Origin: Tolypothrix tenuis PCC 7101
Lineage (GTDB): Bacteria > Cyanobacteriota > Cyanobacteriia > Cyanobacteriales > Nostocaceae
Assembly: GCF_002368295.1 (NCBI RefSeq)
Contig: NZ_AP018248.1
Location: 7,085,323-7,149,322 of the forward strand
DNA: 64,000 nucleotides
Reading direction: 5' to 3'
Made by a program: the position numbers and the translations under genes
Shown: positions 45,977 to 55,706 of the stretch, piece by piece
Layout of the letters: each line of letters opens with the position of its first letter
Numbering within the stretch: the stretch's first letter is position 1
The notes under the pieces: model-generated
Seen by the model: only the letters and a program-made list of their open reading frames with translations
What the model was told of the DNA's origin: nothing
Database searches by the model: none

Positions 45977-46605
45977 ATTTATTAGATGTTCCGAAGTTTC
46001 TAGAACATCTATATTTTTGAGATTAGCTTAAAGAAAAATAACAATTTTACTCGCAGAACCTTATTTTCAAGCACTGCTACTTCTTTATATCTCTCTATCA
46101 TATTTAAGTTAATTAACGATACTTGAAATTTTGAAATATAAAGTCGGAAAAAATAAAAAAAATCTTAGGAAATCGAAAAATACAAAATTTTCTGAGAAAC
46201 TAAAAATTGTTGAAACGAGGTCAGCCAATATAAAGGCCTTGAATATAAATAAGCGAATGTAAATGAGGGTCAGCTAAATTTTTAGACCCTAGATTTCAGG
46301 AAAAACACAAAATTAAAAGCGCTAAGACTAAAAAATTGTTAGTTTGGCGCTTTTAATTTTACAAATCCATAATTATGAGGAAATAAACTCGTAGTCAGGA
46401 ATAATATCCTCGATTTTGAAGCAAATTTTATGCTGACTACGAACTTATCAAAATTACATTCAAGAAGCAGACTACTAGCGTTTAATCACGTCAGTGATGA
46501 TACTAGAATAAATTCGGAGTTATGACGAAATTATTGTATCTTTGAGCACTCTCATCAATAACTACGAAGCTAGCAAAATTTTTGCGATCAACAACTAACA
46601 TTCAC
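45977..46605. other. Intergenic region, no gene
   Basis: A 630-bp AT-rich spacer between convergent genes. Apart from the terminator at 46311-46358, a short stem AGGGTC/GACCCT (46266-46289) is visible. No coding frame or repeat array is seen. Confidence 0.45.
46311..46358. terminator. Strong symmetrical terminator hairpin
   Basis: AATTAAAAGCGC (46311-46322) pairs perfectly with GCGCTTTTAATT (46347-46358): a 12-bp stem with a partly paired interior (ACTAA/TTAGT). The outer A and T runs give U tracts on both strands, so it can act in both directions. It lies 250 bp beyond the SLH protein gene's stop. Confidence 0.85.
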
Positions 46606-48282
46606 CTATGGAACCTGCACTACATAAGAAGATGGAATTGCTGGGGCACGTCCAGCATTGACTAATGCTTGGTAGACAAAAGCAGCAACTTCTGCCCTCG
46701 TAGCATCACGATTAGGATTCAGTTGCTTGACTGTGGGATAGTTGATTACCAACTGCTTTGTCGTAGCAGCAGCAACTTGATTCAGTGCATATTTGGGAAT
46801 CTGAGCCGCATCAGTATAAAAGGTGAGGCTATTTTGATTATCCGCAGTTAACCCAAGACCACTAACTAAAGCAACTAAAGCTTGCACTCGGGGAATTTGC
46901 TGCTGTGGTTTAAATGTACCATCAGGATACCCAGAGACAAATTGGCTTTGGTAAGCAGATTGGATAGCAGCGTAAGCCCAAAAATTACTTGGGACATCCT
47001 TAAAACTAATCGCTGGGCGTTTAGATGTTGGTGCCAAAGCTTTGGTGACAATAGTAGCGAATTGAGCACGTGTTACCGGATCGTTGGGTTTAAAAGTGCC
47101 ATCAGGAAAGCCAGCAATAATTTTTTGAGATGACAAAGCTTCGATGTAGGCTTTTGCCCAGTAACCTGTGGGTACATCATTAAAGGCAGTAGCACCGCCA
47201 ACGTTTGCTGCTACAAAATCTACTGAACCATTAATGCGCTTTTGATCGATATCATTGCCAACAGCGACAATCTGATTTTTAGTGGCATTATTTACGTCAT
47301 AACGGGTGTTATTGCGGATGAGATTACCACCGGGACTTTCATTTGTACCCAAGTCTGGTGCAGCATTAACAGTTGCTACAACACCATCCCGCTTATTGTT
47401 CTGAATAACATTTTTACGTAGTATGGGTTTACCCGTTTCTGAGATAAAAAGACCGTCTTGGTTTTCGATAATTTGGTTTTCTGTAATTAAAGGTGTGGAA
47501 GTTCCACCAATTGCCAAACCAAAACCAGTATTCTGAAACAAGTTATTCCGAATTTCGCCTTGGGCAGTTTTAGCTACAGAAACCCCATTACCTGAGTTCT
47601 GCACGAAAACATTGTTTTCGATTTTGGGATTTCCTGTCCCCGTGACAAAAACTCCCTCTCTAAGACTTTGAGTAAACGTATTATTTGTGATCAGGGGATT
47701 AGTGGATTCAACCCACACACCTGTACCCCGTTGATTGGGGTTGGTCACAGTGACACCTGCGATCGTGGTGCTATTATCCGCCAAAATTGTAATATCTTGT
47801 CTGGCAAATGTTTTACTGGTGTAGTAACCTCCACCTGTAATTAATATTCCTTGACCTTTAGTGGCTTCATCACCTCGTAAAGTTACTCCTGGTTTAAGGA
47901 TGAGTGGAAAAGTTTCTCCACTTTGTTGATTATAAGTACCAGGCGCTAATTGAATGACTGTCCCTGCTTGGGCTTTGGTCAAGGCAAAAGTAATACTTTT
48001 CAAAGCAGCAGCTTGTGTTGTACCTGCAGCAGTATTTGAACCAGTTGCTGAGTTTACATAAATTACAGTTGCAGCTGCTGGAGTTTGGGCTGTCAGAGTT
48101 GGAGTAATACCTGCTTGCCGAGTGGAATCGGCATTTACCACGCCAGGTAATAGTGTTAAACCACTGGAAACCACTAAAACAGTACTAAGTCCGGCTCTTA
48201 ATGGTAGATTAGATCTGAGAAGACTGCCAAAAATAGGGCGAAAACCTTTCGCTGGAATAATGTGAAAACCCCGATATTTCAT
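46606..48282 (-). CDS. Surface protein: DUF1565 right-handed beta-helix plus SLH domains
   Basis: About 558 residues from the ATG at 48282 (MKYRGFHIIPAKG). A signal-like hydrophobic segment (about residues 27-50) precedes a DUF1565/pectate-lyase-like parallel beta-helix made of NPLITNNTFTQS and NPKIENNVFVQN rungs (about residues 70-350). Three SLH motifs follow (FNDVPTGYWAKAYIEALSSQ with GFPDGTFKPNDPVTRAQFA; FKDVPSNFWAYAAIQSAYQS; and a degenerate third). Such proteins bind the cell wall through SLH and expose the helix, perhaps to bind glycans. The frame extends to 48366 but the added residues look non-coding. Confidence 0.88.
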   Translation of the reverse strand: MKYRGFHIIPAKGFRPIFGSLLRSNLPLRAGLSTVLVVSSGLTLLPGVVNADSTRQAGITPTLTAQTPAAATVIYVNSATGSNTAAGTTQAAALKSITFALTKAQAGTVIQLAPGTYNQQSGETFPLILKPGVTLRGDEATKGQGILITGGGYYTSKTFARQDITILADNSTTIAGVTVTNPNQRGTGVWVESTNPLITNNTFTQSLREGVFVTGTGNPKIENNVFVQNSGNGVSVAKTAQGEIRNNLFQNTGFGLAIGGTSTPLITENQIIENQDGLFISETGKPILRKNVIQNNKRDGVVATVNAAPDLGTNESPGGNLIRNNTRYDVNNATKNQIVAVGNDIDQKRINGSVDFVAANVGGATAFNDVPTGYWAKAYIEALSSQKIIAGFPDGTFKPNDPVTRAQFATIVTKALAPTSKRPAISFKDVPSNFWAYAAIQSAYQSQFVSGYPDGTFKPQQQIPRVQALVALVSGLGLTADNQNSLTFYTDAAQIPKYALNQVAAATTKQLVINYPTVKQLNPNRDATRAEVAAFVYQALVNAGRAPAIPSSYVVQVP

Positions 48283-48596
48283 TTTTGATGTCTGTGAAGT
48301 GCTGAATGAAGTTACCTTAACAATAAGGTAGTAGGTGACAGCTATTAAGCTGCCAAACCCATGCAAAACTATACCGGATCGTCAGCAATTGATCAGCTAA
48401 ATTTCACAGATAAATTACAGAACTTATATTATTTATCACTAAAAATTTTTGTAAAGCCACTTTCGAGAACTGATATCACTCAATGGTTGGTAAGTACTCT
48501 TAAGTAAGCATAAATACTTAGACAGCGCAGGATGCCGCTACTAATTGTGCAGAAATATCATTTTCACCACAGCCAGGTTTTGGGAAATCAAGAGAT

Positions 48597-49112
48597 ATGC
48601 GGTATCACTTTCTGAGCTTAGTGCAGATTTTTCTGTTGACAGTTACTACTCCTGTGTGGGCAGCAGAACAAATAGTGTTGAACTACAAAGTTTTTCGAGA
48701 ATCACTTTCAGTAGAGGAAATTTCGAGATTTGCCCAAACAGGCGAACTTTCTAGTTCCCTTAAAATAAATTTTGCTTTGGCGCGGCAAAACCCCAAAGCA
48801 GTACGTCAGTATTTAACGCAACCAGTGAAAGTAAACCCAGTATTTTTAGATAGGGTTTTAAATACGCCCCTTGGTAACGTGATTTTGGATCAAATTAGTC
48901 AAGTAATTCACACACCATCCCAAAAGGCAGACAGGCAAGCTTTACGTGCTGCTTTAGTGCTTTCTGCTAGGCAAGATAGCCAGATAACGCTAATCGAAAT
49001 TTTTAAAAATTATCCTACATCAGAAGTGGAAGTTGACGGGGATCGGTTAGAAAGTGCCTACCGCCAACTCCGGCGCTTGCAGACGAACATAGAAAATTTG
49101 ATGGGCGTTTAG
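48597..49112 (+). CDS. DUF1400 exported protein
   Basis: The 171-residue protein has a signal peptide (MRYHFLSLVQIFLLTVTTPVWA) followed by the DUF1400 domain: VLNYKVFRESLSVEEISRFA, then AVRQYLTQPVKVNPVFLDRVLN. This domain is usually found at the N-terminus of cyanobacterial alpha/beta-hydrolases, where it precedes the catalytic part; here it stands alone. The stop overlaps the convergent 65-codon gene by 4 bp. Confidence 0.83.
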   Translation: MRYHFLSLVQIFLLTVTTPVWAAEQIVLNYKVFRESLSVEEISRFAQTGELSSSLKINFALARQNPKAVRQYLTQPVKVNPVFLDRVLNTPLGNVILDQISQVIHTPSQKADRQALRAALVLSARQDSQITLIEIFKNYPTSEVEVDGDRLESAYRQLRRLQTNIENLMGV

Positions 49113-49306
49113 TAAGCCAGTGTTTCTAAAGTTTCCCGCAAATAGCGTTGTACTTGTTGTTCCAGACGTACTCCATCTAATTGCAAATCGCGCTCTAGTT
49201 GCCAGCGTTGGAAACCAGAACTAGCTGCGATCGCGGATTTGAGGCTGTGCCAAATTTCACTATCATCAGTAAATTGGCGATCGCTAGAAGTTGGAATTTG
49301 AGCCAT
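49109..49306 (-). CDS. Short hypothetical protein
   Basis: A 65-residue acidic protein (MAQIPTSSDRQFTDDSEIWH; C-terminal LEQQVQRYLRETLETLAY) predicted to be helical. The compositional bias and clean end at the neighbouring stop favour a real gene, and similar short proteins occur in filamentous cyanobacteria, but I recognise no function. It overlaps the DUF1400 gene tail by 4 bp. Confidence 0.6.
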   Translation of the reverse strand: MAQIPTSSDRQFTDDSEIWHSLKSAIAASSGFQRWQLERDLQLDGVRLEQQVQRYLRETLETLAY

Positions 49307-49398
49307 AGTTTCTCATTCCTCGGTTTAAACTTCAAAATATACCGCAGGTTTCACTTCATGCAATCCGACTTGTACAGGAGAAAATAGATGATTTTTTC

Positions 49399-50052
49399 CT
49401 AATCTTCATCGGTGTTTTGCTCTAGGTTCTGCTGGGTGTTTGTATTCATACCTAACACGGATTTAAATAACCGGGGCAATATTTGATTAACCCGCACCCC
49501 TACAATTGTGTAATCCTGCTGAATCTTATCTAAAGGTAATGGTTCTATGGCTGCAAATTCTGTGTCATTAGTCACCAAAATTCTGGCTACACTCACGGGA
49601 ATTTGCAAAAACAGATTGCTGGCAAAAAAAGCTAAAGCAGCTAGCAGCAATCCGACGCTGCGCCATTGGGGTAGAAAACTGGCAATGTCGGCTACCAGTG
49701 GAGCAGCTTGGTACATTTGCCACAGCACCCCTACTAATAATATTGCTGCCAAAACGGACAGCACGCGATTTAAATTTGTATTAATTAAACAAAGAATTTT
49801 GCGTTGCTGCTCAGTCAGATTCTCTGGTTTGAGAGCAACGCCCAAAATCGCAAATATGTAAAATGGCCGACGAAATTGCATCCACAGTAGTGGTAGCACT
49901 CCAATCGCGGCCACTAAACATAGCTCCATCCATACAGGCAAGACTGGCTCACCTACAGACAGAAACACTAGGCACAAAAACAAAAAAATCGGCAGCGTCG
50001 CCAAACCAGCGACATGAAGCCACAAGATAGGTTCAGAGCGAAATGAGGCCAT
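49399..50052 (-). CDS. Low-complexity-tail membrane protein
   Basis: The 217-residue protein has four hydrophobic segments (about residues 15-33, 42-57, 96-114 and 132-152), a soluble C-terminal part (FAAIEPLPLDKIQQDYTIVG), and ends in an Asn/Gln/Glu/Asp-rich tail. It matches the cyanobacterial group annotated as low-complexity tail membrane protein. Role unknown. It follows infB by 115 bp on the same strand and may be the last gene of that cluster. Confidence 0.75.
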   Translation of the reverse strand: MASFRSEPILWLHVAGLATLPIFLFLCLVFLSVGEPVLPVWMELCLVAAIGVLPLLWMQFRRPFYIFAILGVALKPENLTEQQRKILCLINTNLNRVLSVLAAILLVGVLWQMYQAAPLVADIASFLPQWRSVGLLLAALAFFASNLFLQIPVSVARILVTNDTEFAAIEPLPLDKIQQDYTIVGVRVNQILPRLFKSVLGMNTNTQQNLEQNTDED

Positions 50053-50166
50053 AGTTACATTTCTCGATTCTGAGTTGTAGGTGCTGAGTTGTAAGTTGTG
50101 AGTATTGAGAATGAGAACTCAAAACTCAGAGCTTTTACTTAGAACTCAGCACTAGTAGACTCAGCA

Positions 50167-53100
50167 CTACTTTGTCATGGTCAGGGTGCGACGTTTAGTC
50201 ACCATTTGGTAGGCTTCGATGATGTCACCTTCAGCCCAATCATGGAATTTATCAATGCCAATACCGCATTCATAACCGGCATTGACTTCGCGGGCATCTT
50301 CTTTCATCCGTTTGAGGGAATCCAGAACGCCTTCGTAAATTACCTTACCGCTACGACGTACCCGCACTTTACAGTTACGAATGAGTTTGCCAGATTGTAC
50401 ATAACAACCAGCAACCGCACCGCGACCGACTGGGAATACTGCACGGACTTCGGTTTGACCTAAGGGTTCTTCCACTAATTCGGGTTCCAACAGACCTTCC
50501 AAGGCTCCTTGAATATCTTCGAGGAGTTTGTAGATGATGTTGTATTCCCGGACATCTACACCCGCTTCATCAGCAGCTTGTCTGGCTCCACTAGCGTAGG
50601 TCGTGTTAAAGCCAATAATGACGGCGTTACTAGCAGCAGCTAAGTCGATATCTGTTTCGGTGATTTCGCCAGCAGTTGCTAACAGCATCCGGATTTGAAC
50701 TTCGTTTTGGGGGATTTGTCGGAGCGATCCCACAATCGCTTCCACTGAACCTTGTACGTCTGCTTTCAGGATCAAGTTGAGTTCTTTCAACTCGCCTTCT
50801 TGTGCTTGAGCTGACAAGGTTGTGAGGGTAACACGTCCCTGTAAGAGTCGGGATTGGCGTTGTTTGTCGGCGCGATCGCTGGCTAGGGCACGTGCTTCTT
50901 TTTCGTTCTCGAAGGCCTCAAATTCATCACCTGCGGCTGGCACATCGCTCAACCCTAAGACTTCGACAGCAAAGGAAGGACTAGCAACTTCTACTCTTCT
51001 ACCTCTGTCATCGACCATAGCCCGCACTTTACCAAATGCCGAGCCAGCTACCAACATATCTCCGACATGCAGGGTGCCATTTTGAATCAGCAAGGTAGCA
51101 ACTGCGCCCTTGGCTTTATCCAAGTGTGCTTCAATGACAGTTCCTTTTGCCTCTCTGTCTGGGTTGGCAGATAGTTCGGCAACTTCTGCGACCAGCAGAA
51201 TCATTTCTAGGAGTGTATCGAGGTTTTCTCCCTTGATTGCACTCACAGGAACCATAATTGTTTCACCGCCCCAGTCTTCTGCTGTTAGACCGTAGTTGGT
51301 AAGTTCTTGTTTTACCCGCTCTGGCTGTGCGCCTTCTTTGTCAATTTTGTTAATTGCTACAACAATGGGCACTCCCGCAGCCTGAGCGTGGCTAATAGCT
51401 TCAATGGTTTGAGGACGTACACCGTCATCAGCAGCTACTACCAAAACGGCAATATCTGTGACTCTTGCTCCTCTAGCCCGCATGGCGGTGAATGCTTCGT
51501 GACCGGGGGTATCGAGGAAGACGATTTGCTGTGGCTTACCTTCATGTTCGATATCCACATGGTATGCGCCAATATGCTGAGTGATCCCACCAGCTTCGCC
51601 AGCGGCCACTTTGGTTTTGCGGATCGAGTCCAGCAAGGTGGTTTTCCCGTGGTCTACGTGACCCATAATGGTCACTACTGGTGGACGGCGATGGAGATTT
51701 TCCATGTCTGCCAGATCCAGCATTTCTGTGACTTTGCGGGCTTCTGCTTCTGGTTCGGCGGTTTCAACTGCTACTTCTAAATCGGTGCAAATTAAGGTAA
51801 TGGTTGGCACATCCAGATTTTGGGTGATGCTCACTGCCATACCTTTGAGGAACAGGATTTTCACAATCTCTGTATCCGCGATCGCTAAAGCATCAGCCAG
51901 TTCCTGCACGGTCATTGGCCCAGTTACCACCAATTTTTCTGGACGTTCCCGCTTAGTCTCTACTTCTTGACGACGATTTTGGTCGCGATTGGTAGCAGCA
52001 GACTTTCTCCCTTTAGTGGTGGGGCTAGCAACAGCTATTGCAGGTTGTGGTGTAGGTCGCGTAGCTTTTGGTTTGGGAGGACGAGCAATGGAAAGGCTCA
52101 CCTGGACTGTAGCTGGAATTTCCAGACCTTCTTCATCCAGTAAATCGTCTTCCTCAAAATCATCATCTAAAAGTGGCTTGACTCGCTTACCTTTAACACC
52201 AGCCTTGCCAGACTTTTCTTTGATTTCATCAATTATTTCTTCTTCTTGCCACTTTTTCCCACCCTTGGCTGGACGAGGTGGTGTGGGGCGTTTCAAATCG
52301 AGAATGTCAGCAGGAATCGCTTCATCCAGTGTTGTTGTTGCTGCGGCTTTCCCTGCACCACCTTGCATGGGTCTGGGAGGCGTAGCAATGGGCATTGCTG
52401 CTACAGGTTCGCTGGAACGAACTGGTCTGCTGGGTCGTTGAGAATCGGAGAATGGTGCTCCACCAGGAGCGCGATTTCCTCTTTGTTCCGGTTTAACTGG
52501 GCCAGGTGTAGGACGAGCCTGTTTTTGTGGTGTAGGCTGTACAGTTTGGTCTGTCCCTGGTTTGGCAGCCCTGGGCTTAATTTGCTCCCGTTCTTCTTCG
52601 CTGCGTTTGGGGCGTTCGCGTTTGAGAATTGGTTTATCTGCCTGATTCAGTGCCTCGATTGCTGGTGCTTCAGACACCGGCCTGGCTGGTGGCGCAACTA
52701 GTTGAGGTTTTTGCGGTTTTTCTGGCCTTGGTTTAGCTGAAACTGGTTTTTCTGGCTTTTCCCCAACTATTTTTTCTTTCGGTTGGGCATTAGGCGTTGT
52801 ATCCGCATTTTTAACAGCTGGTTGCTGTGGGGTCTCAGATTGATTCCGGGGTACGGGTCGAGTTGGTGCCGTCGGCTGCATGGGTGAGACTGGTGTGGCG
52901 AAGGGCTTTGGAGGTGAAGGAGGATTAGCTTCAGACAAAGCAGATGGGGTACTAGTATTAACTGATGCCTCTGGGGCGTTAGAGTTAGGATTTCTCAATA
53001 TTTTGGGTTTACGAATTTCCAAAATTTCTTGTTTGTGAGGTGGTGGTGCAGGTCGATTGCGAGAGCCAGCTTGTGGCCCATGTGCTTGATGTGTGTTGAT

Positions 53101-53301
53101 GCCTGTGTCTTTTTTAGGAGTTCCATTCGTTGCTGCGAATTTTTCTGCAGCGGAACGGATGCGTTCTGCCTCCGAATCTGAAATTGTACTGCTATGGCTT
53201 TTGACCGCGATATCGAGCTGGTCGCATATTGCTAATAGCTCTTTGTTATCCAAATTTAATTCCTTTGATAATTCATAGATTCTAACTTTGCCGTTGTTCA
53301 T
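50167..53301 (-). CDS. infB: Translation initiation factor IF-2
   Basis: The 1044-residue protein starts with an IF2_N motif (KVRIYELSKELNLDNKELLA), has a long Pro/Lys/Ala-rich low-complexity region (about residues 60-430), a second IF2_N-like segment, and the GTPase domain from about residue 540: GHVDHGKTT (G1), VFLDTPGHEAF (G3) and AINKID (G4). The C-terminal IF2 domains bind fMet-tRNA. It places initiator tRNA on the 30S subunit. It is the last core gene of rimP-nusA-ylxR-infB. The low-complexity region is long even for cyanobacterial IF-2, and a 475-bp gap separates ylxR from infB, where other bacteria have almost none. Confidence 0.98.
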   Translation of the reverse strand: MNNGKVRIYELSKELNLDNKELLAICDQLDIAVKSHSSTISDSEAERIRSAAEKFAATNGTPKKDTGINTHQAHGPQAGSRNRPAPPPHKQEILEIRKPKILRNPNSNAPEASVNTSTPSALSEANPPSPPKPFATPVSPMQPTAPTRPVPRNQSETPQQPAVKNADTTPNAQPKEKIVGEKPEKPVSAKPRPEKPQKPQLVAPPARPVSEAPAIEALNQADKPILKRERPKRSEEEREQIKPRAAKPGTDQTVQPTPQKQARPTPGPVKPEQRGNRAPGGAPFSDSQRPSRPVRSSEPVAAMPIATPPRPMQGGAGKAAATTTLDEAIPADILDLKRPTPPRPAKGGKKWQEEEIIDEIKEKSGKAGVKGKRVKPLLDDDFEEDDLLDEEGLEIPATVQVSLSIARPPKPKATRPTPQPAIAVASPTTKGRKSAATNRDQNRRQEVETKRERPEKLVVTGPMTVQELADALAIADTEIVKILFLKGMAVSITQNLDVPTITLICTDLEVAVETAEPEAEARKVTEMLDLADMENLHRRPPVVTIMGHVDHGKTTLLDSIRKTKVAAGEAGGITQHIGAYHVDIEHEGKPQQIVFLDTPGHEAFTAMRARGARVTDIAVLVVAADDGVRPQTIEAISHAQAAGVPIVVAINKIDKEGAQPERVKQELTNYGLTAEDWGGETIMVPVSAIKGENLDTLLEMILLVAEVAELSANPDREAKGTVIEAHLDKAKGAVATLLIQNGTLHVGDMLVAGSAFGKVRAMVDDRGRRVEVASPSFAVEVLGLSDVPAAGDEFEAFENEKEARALASDRADKQRQSRLLQGRVTLTTLSAQAQEGELKELNLILKADVQGSVEAIVGSLRQIPQNEVQIRMLLATAGEITETDIDLAAASNAVIIGFNTTYASGARQAADEAGVDVREYNIIYKLLEDIQGALEGLLEPELVEEPLGQTEVRAVFPVGRGAVAGCYVQSGKLIRNCKVRVRRSGKVIYEGVLDSLKRMKEDAREVNAGYECGIGIDKFHDWAEGDIIEAYQMVTKRRTLTMTK

Positions 53302-53776
53302 CCACTCTTCCCCTTTAATTTACAGTTTTAGCGGATGGTTGCCTGGTTTGTGACATCTCCATCCTTTGACTACTGTTTTTTGGTTGCCGTTTAGATTTTG
53401 TCGGTGCCTCCAATCAGGAAAGAGAGATGTCTCGGTTCATTGCTGGCATCCCCACCAGTAATCATGATGTCTGGGCACCCATAAAAGTTTTTTAAATAAA
53501 AAATCTTTATAGGTGTTCTGGATGCCGAGCTGCGCCTGAGCGCTACCAGGTTGCCATTTTGTAGTTTTTTGTTTTGCTGATTCTGAGTCTTCCACAACAC
53601 AATCGAGTAAAACTTGTTGGGAGTATTACTTCGTCTCTCTTAATTGTAAAAGAGGCGTTTGTCAACTACACCCATTTACTATTTTGACACTAACCCCAGC
53701 AATCAACAGAGACTGTGTTACTAGCGCTAGTTCGGCTTCTGGCACAAATACTCTAGGGATTACCGTCACAAATTTC
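53302..53776 (-). promoter_or_regulatory. infB upstream region with long hairpin
   Basis: The 475-bp gap between ylxR and infB has no credible gene. On the transcribed strand it contains a long imperfect stem at about 53479-53519: CACC and ATAAA arms around an A/T-rich AGTTTTTT/AAAAAAT core. Such a structured, unusually long leader could carry an internal infB promoter or regulatory RNA. No family is recognised. Confidence 0.4.
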
Positions 53777-54052
53777 TTAAATTAAAATTTGATTTTGGGT
53801 ATTGCTATTGGCTAGACGCTGCCACAATGTTTGATACAGTGTTTCTGGCACTGTTGTATGTAGCGATCGCCCTAGTCGATTTTTTTTCTGAGCGGCTTGC
53901 AAGCAGCTCGTCTGTGGGCATATATAAGCAGAACGCCCCATGCCCTCATCTAATTGTACCTTTCCCGATGGAAAGACGCGGACAATCCGCCAAAACTCTT
54001 CTTTTAAGCCTACTTGGCGGCAACTTACACAACGCCGATAATTCGGTTTCAT
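53777..54052 (-). CDS. YlxR/RnpM-family RNA-binding protein (DUF448)
   Basis: The 91-residue basic protein has the YlxR signature YRRCVSCRQV near the N-terminus and GRSAYICPQTSCLQAAQKKN, with paired Cys. YlxR family proteins bind RNA; in Bacillus/Clostridia the protein (RnpM) modulates RNase P. It lies between nusA and infB as in most bacteria, 147 bp after nusA. Confidence 0.93.
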   Translation of the reverse strand: MKPNYRRCVSCRQVGLKEEFWRIVRVFPSGKVQLDEGMGRSAYICPQTSCLQAAQKKNRLGRSLHTTVPETLYQTLWQRLANSNTQNQILI

Positions 54053-54198
54053 GAATTTTTTGCTACCTCACCTCAGCAGTTTGGTTTAGCATAGATGCTT
54101 TAATTTTCTATCTTTGCTTATCCTAACCCTGAAATACGAAGCAATTATTAATACATCTTATTAAAGTGTTATTGCTTAAATAACTGGATGTTAATAAA

Positions 54199-55509
54199 CT
54201 ACTCGTCATCGTTATCGTCAAAAGAGTCATCTTCTAATTCTAATTCTTCTTGATTGCTATCTTCTAGTTCTGGTAGATCGGATTCGTCCTCATCTTCATA
54301 TTCATATTCATCATCTTCCTCTTGCTCTGCTTGGTATTTGGCACGAGCGGCAGCAAATTTAGCATCTTCTGCGGCTTGGTCATATTTAGCTTTATCTTTA
54401 ATATCAATTTTCCATCCTGTCAAACGGGCTGCTAAACGGACATTTTGCCCTTCTTTACCAATAGCCAAACTCAGTTGATCCTCCGCTACTAGCACATGAG
54501 TTTGCCGCGTTTCTGGATCCATGAGGCGGACTTCGTCTACTCGTGCGGGGCTAAGAGCATTGGCAATGTAGGTTGCTGGGTCTGGAGACCAGCGAATCAC
54601 GTCAATTTTTTCACCGCGTAATTCATTAACTACCACTTGAATCCGCGATCCCCGTGCGCCAATACAAGCGCCGACTGGGTCTACATCACGGTCGAGAGTA
54701 TCCACAGCAATTTTAGTCCGGGGGCCGACATAACGAGAAGGAGGATTGGCTTCTCGTGCTACCGCTACAATCCGCACAACTTCATCTTCTATTTCTGGTA
54801 CTTCATTGGCGAATAAATATACTACTAAGCCTGCATCAGCGCGAGAAACTAATAATTGCGGGCCGCGTTGTTGACCTTGAGAAACCTTTTTGAGATATAC
54901 CTTAAAGGTGGCATTAGCTCGATAGTTATCATTAGGTAGCTGTTCCCGTTTTGGTAATTCCGCTTCTACCTCTGGTTGTCCAAAACCACTGCTAACAGCC
55001 AAAATTACTGATTGTCGCTCAAACCGCAAAACTCTGGCTTGTAGTACAGTACTTTCTAAGTCTTGGAATTCTTCTTGTACCATCTGGCGCTGTTGATCCC
55101 GCAGTTTTTGAGCGAGTACTTGCTTTGTTTGCATCGCCGCCATCCGGCCAAATTCCCCTTGGTCTGGGGTAACATCGAGGACTACAGAATCTCCCAACTG
55201 AGCTTCAGGCGCTACTTGTTGTACTTCGTCTAAAGAGATTTGGTGGTCAGAGTTACTAACTTCTTCGACAATGGTTTTAGTTGAAAGTACCCGGAAACCT
55301 TCTTCTTCGATATCGAGTTCTACTTCAAAATTCTCAAAATAATCTTCATCAAATTGTTTGCGCTCCAAATTTTGGGCACGACGATAGCGTTCATAACCTT
55401 TGAGCAGAGCTTCTCTAATTGCCGATTGCACAGCCAACCGAGGTAAATTCCGCTCACGACTTATACTTTCAATTAAATCTTTTAATCCAGGTAAAGTAAC
55501 CATTGACAT
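54199..55509 (-). CDS. nusA: Transcription elongation/termination factor NusA
   Basis: The 436-residue protein has the NusA N-terminal domain (residues about 1-125), an S1 domain (about 130-205), and two KH domains (DPVGACIGARGSRIQVVVNE; VAEDQLSLAIGKEGQNVRLA). The C-terminal 60 residues are very acidic (YEYEDEDESDLPELEDSNQE). NusA binds RNA polymerase and modulates pausing and termination; cyanobacterial NusA lacks the C-terminal acidic repeat domains of E. coli. The cluster order rimP-nusA-ylxR-infB is conserved. Confidence 0.97.
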   Translation of the reverse strand: MSMVTLPGLKDLIESISRERNLPRLAVQSAIREALLKGYERYRRAQNLERKQFDEDYFENFEVELDIEEEGFRVLSTKTIVEEVSNSDHQISLDEVQQVAPEAQLGDSVVLDVTPDQGEFGRMAAMQTKQVLAQKLRDQQRQMVQEEFQDLESTVLQARVLRFERQSVILAVSSGFGQPEVEAELPKREQLPNDNYRANATFKVYLKKVSQGQQRGPQLLVSRADAGLVVYLFANEVPEIEDEVVRIVAVAREANPPSRYVGPRTKIAVDTLDRDVDPVGACIGARGSRIQVVVNELRGEKIDVIRWSPDPATYIANALSPARVDEVRLMDPETRQTHVLVAEDQLSLAIGKEGQNVRLAARLTGWKIDIKDKAKYDQAAEDAKFAAARAKYQAEQEEDDEYEYEDEDESDLPELEDSNQEELELEDDSFDDNDDE

Positions 55510-55630
55510 AAGTAATCTCCTTTAAAAATCAAGGATGGAAAAGGCTAGGGACTAGGACTAAGGGCTAGAAATTAAGGGCTAGGTAGTGAAAACAACACAT
55601 TAGAGATTAAGGATTAGAGAAAAGTTTTAC

Positions 55631-55700
55631 TCTAGTCCCTAGCCTCTAGCTCCTAGCCTCTAGCCTCTAGCCCCTAGCTCCTAGCTCCTAGCCTCTAACC
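55631..55700. repeat. Heptamer tandem repeat (CCTAGCT/TCTAGCC)10
   Basis: Ten in-register heptamers ([C/T]CTAGC[C/T] with variants) fill the gap between nusA and the rimP stop codon, with related CTAGGG units nearer nusA (55545-55590). A heptamer array inside a highly expressed housekeeping operon means it is transcribed. Confidence 0.9.
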
Positions 55701-55706
55701 TCTGGG

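Noticed and set aside
51307..52701. Several long plus-strand frames opposite infB
   Set aside because: They are shadows of the infB coding strand, with Cys/Trp/Phe-rich unnatural composition.
53391..53600. 69-codon minus-strand frame between ylxR and infB
   Set aside because: Low-complexity and overlapping the hairpin; no family resemblance.
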